Of a stretch of DNA of 35,873 nucleotides, positions 32,295 through 35,873 are shown one piece after another. The position numbers were made by a program, and so were the translations under genes. The stretch spans positions 1 through 35,873 of the forward strand of contig SVMD01000019.1 of NCBI GenBank assembly GCA_015067615.1, read 5' to 3'. The notes beneath the pieces were generated by a model. That model worked only from the letters and a program-made list of their open reading frames with translations. It did not search any database and was not told the origin of the DNA. Position 1 is the stretch's first letter. Each line of letters starts with the position of its first letter. Source of the stretch: Oscillospiraceae bacterium. Its GTDB lineage: Bacteria > Bacillota > Clostridia > Oscillospirales > Oscillospiraceae.

Positions 32295-33716
32295 TTATTC
32301 CTCGCCGGTCCAGCAGTAGGTACAGACCTTATCTCTGTCCAGGCCGATGGCCTCCAGCAGACCGTCCAGGGTCTGGTAGCCCAGGGAGTCGAAGCCCATC
32401 TGCTTGCAGATGGTATCCAGCAGCATTTTGCCCCGCTCAGTGGTGGCGTCGGCGTACTCCTCCAGGTGGTGCTGGCCTACGTTGCCCTCCAGGTCCTGGA
32501 TGGTCTTGCGGGTCAGCAGCTCCATTTCGGAGTTGCTGCGGGAGAAATTCAGGTACTTGCAGCTGTACATGATGGGGGGGCAGGCGGAGCGCATATGCAC
32601 TTCCTTGGCACCGCTACGGTACAGGAAGTCAACCGTCTCCCGCAGCTGGGTGCCGCGAACGATGGAGTCGTCCACCAGCAGCAGCTTCTTGCCCTCGATG
32701 AGCTCAGGCACGGGGATCTGCTTCATTTCTGCCACCAGGTTGCGCATCTCCTGGTTGGAAGGGGTAAAGGACCGGGCCCAGGTAGGGGTATACTTGACGA
32801 AGGGCCGGGCAAAGGGCTTGTGGGAGTGGTTGGCGTAGCCAATGGCGTGGGGCAGGCCGGAATCGGGCACGCCCGCGATGTAGTCCACATCCGGCATGGT
32901 GCCGTTCTTCTCCTCTTCCCGGGCCATGATCTCGCCGTTGCGGCAGCGCATGACCTCCACGTTGACGCCCTCGTAATTGGAGTTGGGGTAGCCGTAGTAG
33001 CTCCACAGGAAGGCGCAGATCTTCATCTTGTCCCCGGGGGCGGCCAGCTGGGAGTAGCCCTCGGCGGTGACCTTCACGATCTCGCCGGGTCCTAAGTTGT
33101 AGCAGGGAGTGTAGCCCAGCTTCTGGCAGGCGAAGGACTCCATGGACACGCAGTGGCCCAGTTCGTTCTTACCCAGCACAATGGGCAGGCGGCCCAACTT
33201 ATCCCGGGCGGCGATGATGCCGTCCTTCGTCAGGATCAGGATGGTGCAGGAGCCCTCGATCAGGTTCTGGGCATACTTGATGCCCTCCACCAGGTCGCTG
33301 GAGCGGTTGATCAGCGCTGCCACCAGCTCTGCGGAGTTGACCTTGCCGTTGGACATGGCCATGAAGTAGTGACCGGGGGCGGAGAAGGTTTTCTCCACGA
33401 TCTCCTCGGTGTTGTTGATAATGCCCACAATGGAGATGGCGAACATACCTAAGTGGCTGCGGACCAGTAGGGGCTGGGGATCCGTATCGGAGATGCAGCC
33501 GATACCGGCAGTGCCGTCCATCTTGGCCAGATCCCCTTCGAACTTGGTGCGGAAGGGCGTGCTCTGAATATTGTGAATCTGACGGTCAAAGCCCTTCTCG
33601 GCATCGTAGAAGGCCAGACCACCCCGCTTGGTGCCCAGGTGGGAATGGTAGTCGGTGCCGAAAAAGACGTCATATTTGCAGTTTTTACGGGACACAGCCC
33701 CAAAAAAACCACCCAT
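32295..33716 (-). CDS. purF: Amidophosphoribosyltransferase homologue with inactivated glutaminase domain
   Basis: 473 residues. PurF makes phosphoribosylamine from PRPP and glutamine (step 1). The phosphoribosyltransferase half is well preserved: AGVPDSGLPHAIGYA and the PRPP loop LLLVDDSIVRGTQ (346-357). Cys234, Cys386, Cys465 and Cys468 match the spacing of the B. subtilis Fe-S ligands. The N-terminus reads MGGFFGAVSRKNC, where active PurF has Cys right after Met (or after a propeptide) in CGVFG; here that position is Gly2. The Arg and Asn-Gly-Asn glutamine-binding segments are also lost (GIGCISDTDPQP, VGIINN). The start is sure (AAGGAGG upstream). Either ammonia or another glutaminase must supply nitrogen, or a second PurF exists elsewhere. 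Confidence 0.88.
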   Translation of the reverse strand: MGGFFGAVSRKNCKYDVFFGTDYHSHLGTKRGGLAFYDAEKGFDRQIHNIQSTPFRTKFEGDLAKMDGTAGIGCISDTDPQPLLVRSHLGMFAISIVGIINNTEEIVEKTFSAPGHYFMAMSNGKVNSAELVAALINRSSDLVEGIKYAQNLIEGSCTILILTKDGIIAARDKLGRLPIVLGKNELGHCVSMESFACQKLGYTPCYNLGPGEIVKVTAEGYSQLAAPGDKMKICAFLWSYYGYPNSNYEGVNVEVMRCRNGEIMAREEEKNGTMPDVDYIAGVPDSGLPHAIGYANHSHKPFARPFVKYTPTWARSFTPSNQEMRNLVAEMKQIPVPELIEGKKLLLVDDSIVRGTQLRETVDFLYRSGAKEVHMRSACPPIMYSCKYLNFSRSNSEMELLTRKTIQDLEGNVGQHHLEEYADATTERGKMLLDTICKQMGFDSLGYQTLDGLLEAIGLDRDKVCTYCWTGEE

Positions 33717-33760
33717 AAATTATATCCTCCTTAATTTCTGCCGCCGTGTAAGCACAGCGA

Positions 33761-33790
33761 CGTGGCAATCTCTGAAAAGAGACTGCCACG
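33761..33790. repeat. Palindromic hairpin element, purC-purF gap
   Basis: CGTGGCA (33761-33767) / TGCCACG (33784-33790) and TCTCT / AGAGA around a GAAA loop, one mismatch. It lies in the 136-nt gap between purC and purF, a small interspersed-repeat-like element of the kind common in gut Clostridia. No T-tract. Confidence 0.55.
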
Positions 33791-33852
33791 CCAGTATACG
33801 CACTGGCTCGCGGAGACAGAGGTGAAACGAGTCGATGCGGATGAATCGGATA

Positions 33853-34542
33853 TTAAGCGAAGAACAGCTTGTTCAGGGTCATGGGATCGATGTACTGGCC
33901 GTCCTTGTAAACACGCATGTTGCCGGAGGCGACCTCGTCGATCAGCATAACGTTGCCCTGGGGATCGTAGCCGAACTCGAACTTGATGTCGTACAGCTCC
34001 AGGCCCTTGGCAGCCAGATCGTCAGCCACGATCTTGGTGATGGCCTGAGTCTGAGCCTTCAGGGAATCGTACTGCTCGGCAGTCATGACGCCCAGGTCCA
34101 CCAGACCGTCCTTGGTAACCAGGGGATCGCCCTTGGCATCGTTCTTGAAGGTGGTCTCCACATAGTAGGGCAGGTCCTGGCCCTCGGTGCAGTAGTCATT
34201 GTAGCGACGGAAGAAGGAGCCCACGGCCTTGCGGCGGCAGATAACTTCCAGGCCCTTGCCAAAGACCTTGGCGGGCAGAACTTCCATGGTGGTGTTAGCC
34301 AGGTCAGCGTTTACGTAGTGGGTACGGATGCCGGCGGCATTGATCTTCTCAAAGTAGTAGATGGACATACGCAGGTTCACATCGCCCACGCCCTCGATGG
34401 TCAGACCAACAGAGTTCTCACCGGGATCGAACACGCCGTCCTTGCCGGTGCAGTCGTCCTTGAACAGCAGCAGGCAGTTGCCGTTGGGCAGAGCGTAAAC
34501 ATTCTTGGTCTTACCGGTGTACAGCAGCTTCAGGTTTTCCAT
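33853..34542 (-). CDS. purC: SAICAR synthetase
   Basis: 229 residues. Joins CAIR and aspartate with ATP to form SAICAR (step 7). The N-terminus [13 protein letters not shown] is the ATP-binding signature; [17 protein letters not shown] stretch ([14 protein letters not shown]), KFEFGYD and [13 protein letters not shown] are core motifs. ATG follows AAAGAGG. It is the second gene of the operon. Confidence 0.97.
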   Translation of the reverse strand: MENLKLLYTGKTKNVYALPNGNCLLLFKDDCTGKDGVFDPGENSVGLTIEGVGDVNLRMSIYYFEKINAAGIRTHYVNADLANTTMEVLPAKVFGKGLEVICRRKAVGSFFRRYNDYCTEGQDLPYYVETTFKNDAKGDPLVTKDGLVDLGVMTAEQYDSLKAQTQAITKIVADDLAAKGLELYDIKFEFGYDPQGNVMLIDEVASGNMRVYKDGQYIDPMTLNKLFFA

Positions 34543-34593
34543 AATTTTTAACCTCTTTCTGAAAATGAATGGTTTATATGTGAATGGGTTTAC

Positions 34594-35088
34594 TTACTTA
34601 TTAAGTTCTGCCTGTAAGGCAGCGTCCTTCTTCAGGACGGTTGCTGCGTCGGCGGCCCGCTTGGCGTCCAGCTTGGCAGCCACTTCGGGGTCGGACACGG
34701 CAATGATCTGGGCAGCCAGCAGGGCAGCGTTGACACCGCCGTTGACGGCGACAGTTGCCACGGGGATACCGGAGGGCATCTGCACAGTGGCCAGCAGCGC
34801 GTCCAGGCCGTCCATCATGCCGCCCTTGCAGGGGATGCCGATGACGGGCAGGGTGGTGTTGGCAGCGATGGCACCGGCCAGGTGGGCGGCCATACCGGCG
34901 GCAGCGATGATGCAGCCGAAGCCGTTTGCGCGGGCATTCACGGCGAAGTCCCGGGCCTCCACAGGGGTGCGGTGAGCGGAGTAGATGTGGGTCTCATAGG
35001 GGATACCCAGGGTATCCAGCATGTCCATGGCCTTGCGCAGGATCGGCAGATCGCTGTCGCTGCCCATGACGATTCCGACTTTCTTCAT
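34594..35088 (-). CDS. purE: N5-carboxyaminoimidazole ribonucleotide mutase
   Basis: 164 residues from ATG 35088 ([14 protein letters not shown]), preceded by GGAGGT; a TTG at 35100 lies within that site. PurE rearranges N5-CAIR to CAIR (step 6). GSDSDLP, SAHRTP and [11 protein letters not shown] are the signature. The PurE segment [14 protein letters not shown] is present. The usual partner purK is not in the window, so a class I enzyme would need it elsewhere. First gene of the operon, directly below the ZTP riboswitch. Confidence 0.96.
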   Translation of the reverse strand: MKKVGIVMGSDSDLPILRKAMDMLDTLGIPYETHIYSAHRTPVEARDFAVNARANGFGCIIAAAGMAAHLAGAIAANTTLPVIGIPCKGGMMDGLDALLATVQMPSGIPVATVAVNGGVNAALLAAQIIAVSDPEVAAKLDAKRAADAATVLKKDAALQAELNK

Positions 35089-35098
35089 AGTTACCTCC

Positions 35099-35147
35099 AA
35101 AAAAGTATAAAAGGGCGCACTGACCTGACTAACAGGTAAGTGTGCCC
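35099..35147 (-). terminator. Riboswitch terminator/attenuator before purE
   Basis: On the minus strand GGGC (35147-35144) pairs with GCCC (35116-35113), CACT with AGTG, and TACCTG with CAGGT, followed by TTTTATACTTTTTT. The 5' arm uses the CTGGGCA end of the aptamer, so ligand binding and terminator formation exclude each other. Confidence 0.85.
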
Positions 35148-35213
35148 AGACGGTCGGCTATTAGATGCCCTTACTCCGTGTGGTGCTCCACTGATCCGTC
35201 AGTCATAAGGGTC
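35142..35213 (-). ncRNA. ZTP (pfl) riboswitch aptamer
   Basis: Read on the minus strand: P1 CCCTTA / TAAGGG encloses TGACTGACGG and the P2 hairpin GTGG / CCAC, then GGAG; a second domain follows with GCCGACCGTCTGGGCA. These are the conserved blocks of the ZTP/pfl riboswitch (GACTGACG ... GTGG ... CCAC ... GCCGnCCGCCTGGGCA). ZTP signals low 10-formyl-THF; binding should prevent the overlapping terminator and switch on the purine operon. It lies between the promoter and purE, as expected. Confidence 0.93.
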
Positions 35214-35232
35214 TGCTTTTCGATACATTGTG

Positions 35233-35261
35233 ATTATAACACGGCCCCTTTTTACCGTCAA
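35233..35261 (-). promoter_or_regulatory. Promoter of the purine operon
   Basis: Minus strand TTGACG (35261-35256), 17-nt spacer, TATAAT (35238-35233). Transcription is predicted to start near 35226, just before the riboswitch. Confidence 0.9.
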
Positions 35262-35349
35262 GAAATCATTCAGACAATTTATGACAGCTTTTCGGGGCTT
35301 TCGCTGTGAATCTTGACAAATCAAACATTATTTACCAATATGCACACAG

Positions 35350-35378
35350 AAAAAGCACCGCAGCCGGGGCTGCGGTGC
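35350..35378 (-). terminator. Terminator of the rubrerythrin gene
   Basis: 11-bp stem GCACCGCAGCC / GGCTGCGGTGC with a small loop, followed on the minus strand by TTTTT. Confidence 0.9.
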
Positions 35379-35393
35379 CGAAATTTATATATA

Positions 35394-35873
35394 TTAGTAA
35401 TTCTTGGCGTTGATCTCGAAGTAAGCCTTGGGATGGTCGCAGGTGGGGCAGACCTCGGGAGCGGCGGTGCCGACCACGATGTGACCGCAGTTGCGGCACT
35501 CCCAGACCTTGACCTCGGACTTCTCGAAGACAGTCTTGGTCTCCACATTCTGCAGCAGTGCGCGGTAGCGCTCCTCATGGTGCTTCTCGATGGCGGCCAC
35601 CAGGCGGAACTTGCCGGCCAGCTCGTAGAAGCCTTCCTTTTCGGCGGTCTCGGCGAAACCGGCGTACATGTCGGTCCACTCGTAGTTCTCGCCCTCGGCG
35701 GCGTCCAGCAGGTTGACCTCGGTGTTGGGCATGCCGCCATGCAGCTCCTTGAACCACATCTTGGCGTGCTCCTTCTCGTTGTCAGCGGTCTTCAGGAACA
35801 GGGCAGCGATCTGCTCGTAGCCTTCCTTCTTGGCCTTGGATGCGTAGTAGGTGTACTTATTTCTTGCCATGGA
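35394..35873 (-). CDS. Rubrerythrin (N-terminus cut by window edge)
   Basis: About 159 residues are visible; the reading frame runs off the window end. The Met before [19 protein letters not shown] is internal, since rubrerythrins have ESxARNKY here and are about 190 residues long. It is a di-iron peroxidase of anaerobes. The ferritin-like domain shows EKEHAKMW and EKHHEERY, carrying the iron-binding Glu and His; the C-terminal rubredoxin-like domain shows CRNCG and [11 protein letters not shown] (Cys4 iron site). Peroxide detoxification in the cytoplasm is the family role. It is followed by its own terminator, upstream of the purine operon promoter. Confidence 0.96.
   Translation of the reverse strand, partial: SMARNKYTYYASKAKKEGYEQIAALFLKTADNEKEHAKMWFKELHGGMPNTEVNLLDAAEGENYEWTDMYAGFAETAEKEGFYELAGKFRLVAAIEKHHEERYRALLQNVETKTVFEKSEVKVWECRNCGHIVVGTAAPEVCPTCDHPKAYFEINAKNY

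Noticed and set aside
35098..35100. TTG start for purE
   Set aside because: Lies inside the GGAGGT ribosome binding site; ATG 35088 gives the standard PurE start.

Overview
The window looks like a chromosomal segment of a Gram-positive gut anaerobe (Bacillota, Clostridia, probably Oscillospirales). This is inferred from strong AGGAGG-type ribosome binding sites, consensus TTGACA-N17-TATAAT promoters, a Spo0A-type regulator, the clostridial single-chain PurL, rubrerythrin, FeoAB with a Cys-rich partner, and high GC with many small palindromic intergenic repeats. No rRNA, tRNA, CRISPR array, phage gene or transposase was seen.

Layout. 1-2960 (+): two tandem TIM-barrel sugar isomerase/epimerase-like genes (the first cut by the window edge) and uxaC, suggesting hexuronate use. 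3028-4218 (+): an M20 amidohydrolase between its own consensus promoter and terminator. 4259-6940 (+): ferrous iron operon feoA-feoB-Cys-rich membrane protein, with DtxR-like inverted repeats at the promoter and between feoA and feoB. 6944-7648 (-): a Spo0A-like regulator whose phosphoacceptor Asp is Glu. 8090-8745 (+): an array of four very small peptide genes, three carrying a repeated structured leader, closed by a strong terminator. 8820-10681: a 61-aa orphan, a DUF5714-type protein and an alpha/beta hydrolase. 10718-15083 (-): a nucleoside/BMP-type ABC transporter (two permeases, double ATPase) with a hydrolase-fold protein that lacks its nucleophile. 15095-16741: palindromic mobile repeats around an AlaX-like editing protein. 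16860-18990 (+): zinc-dependent phospholipase-C-like protein and a UMF1-type MFS transporter. 19006-22527 (+): a LacI-family regulator and a GH13 glycogen branching enzyme, with 14-bp cre/LacI-like palindromes upstream of each. 22652-23194 (+): a small HTH protein.

23202-35261 (-) is a nearly complete de novo purine operon: ZTP riboswitch, purE, purC, purF, purM, purN, a PurO-type IMP cyclohydrolase, a stand-alone AICAR transformylase, purD and purL. purB and purK are not in the window. Bifunctional PurH is replaced by two genes, and the PurF homologue has lost the N-terminal Cys nucleophile of its glutaminase domain while keeping the PRPP loop and putative Fe-S cysteines. The last gene is a partial rubrerythrin.

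The strongest candidate for something undescribed is the 150-bp-period peptide array at 8157-8709. Its two near-identical copies differ by five synonymous changes and one non-synonymous change, and all four genes keep the same 10-nt spacing from ribosome binding site to start codon. The degenerate PurF, the Asp-to-Glu Spo0A-like protein and the basic-tailed branching enzyme are the next most interesting points.
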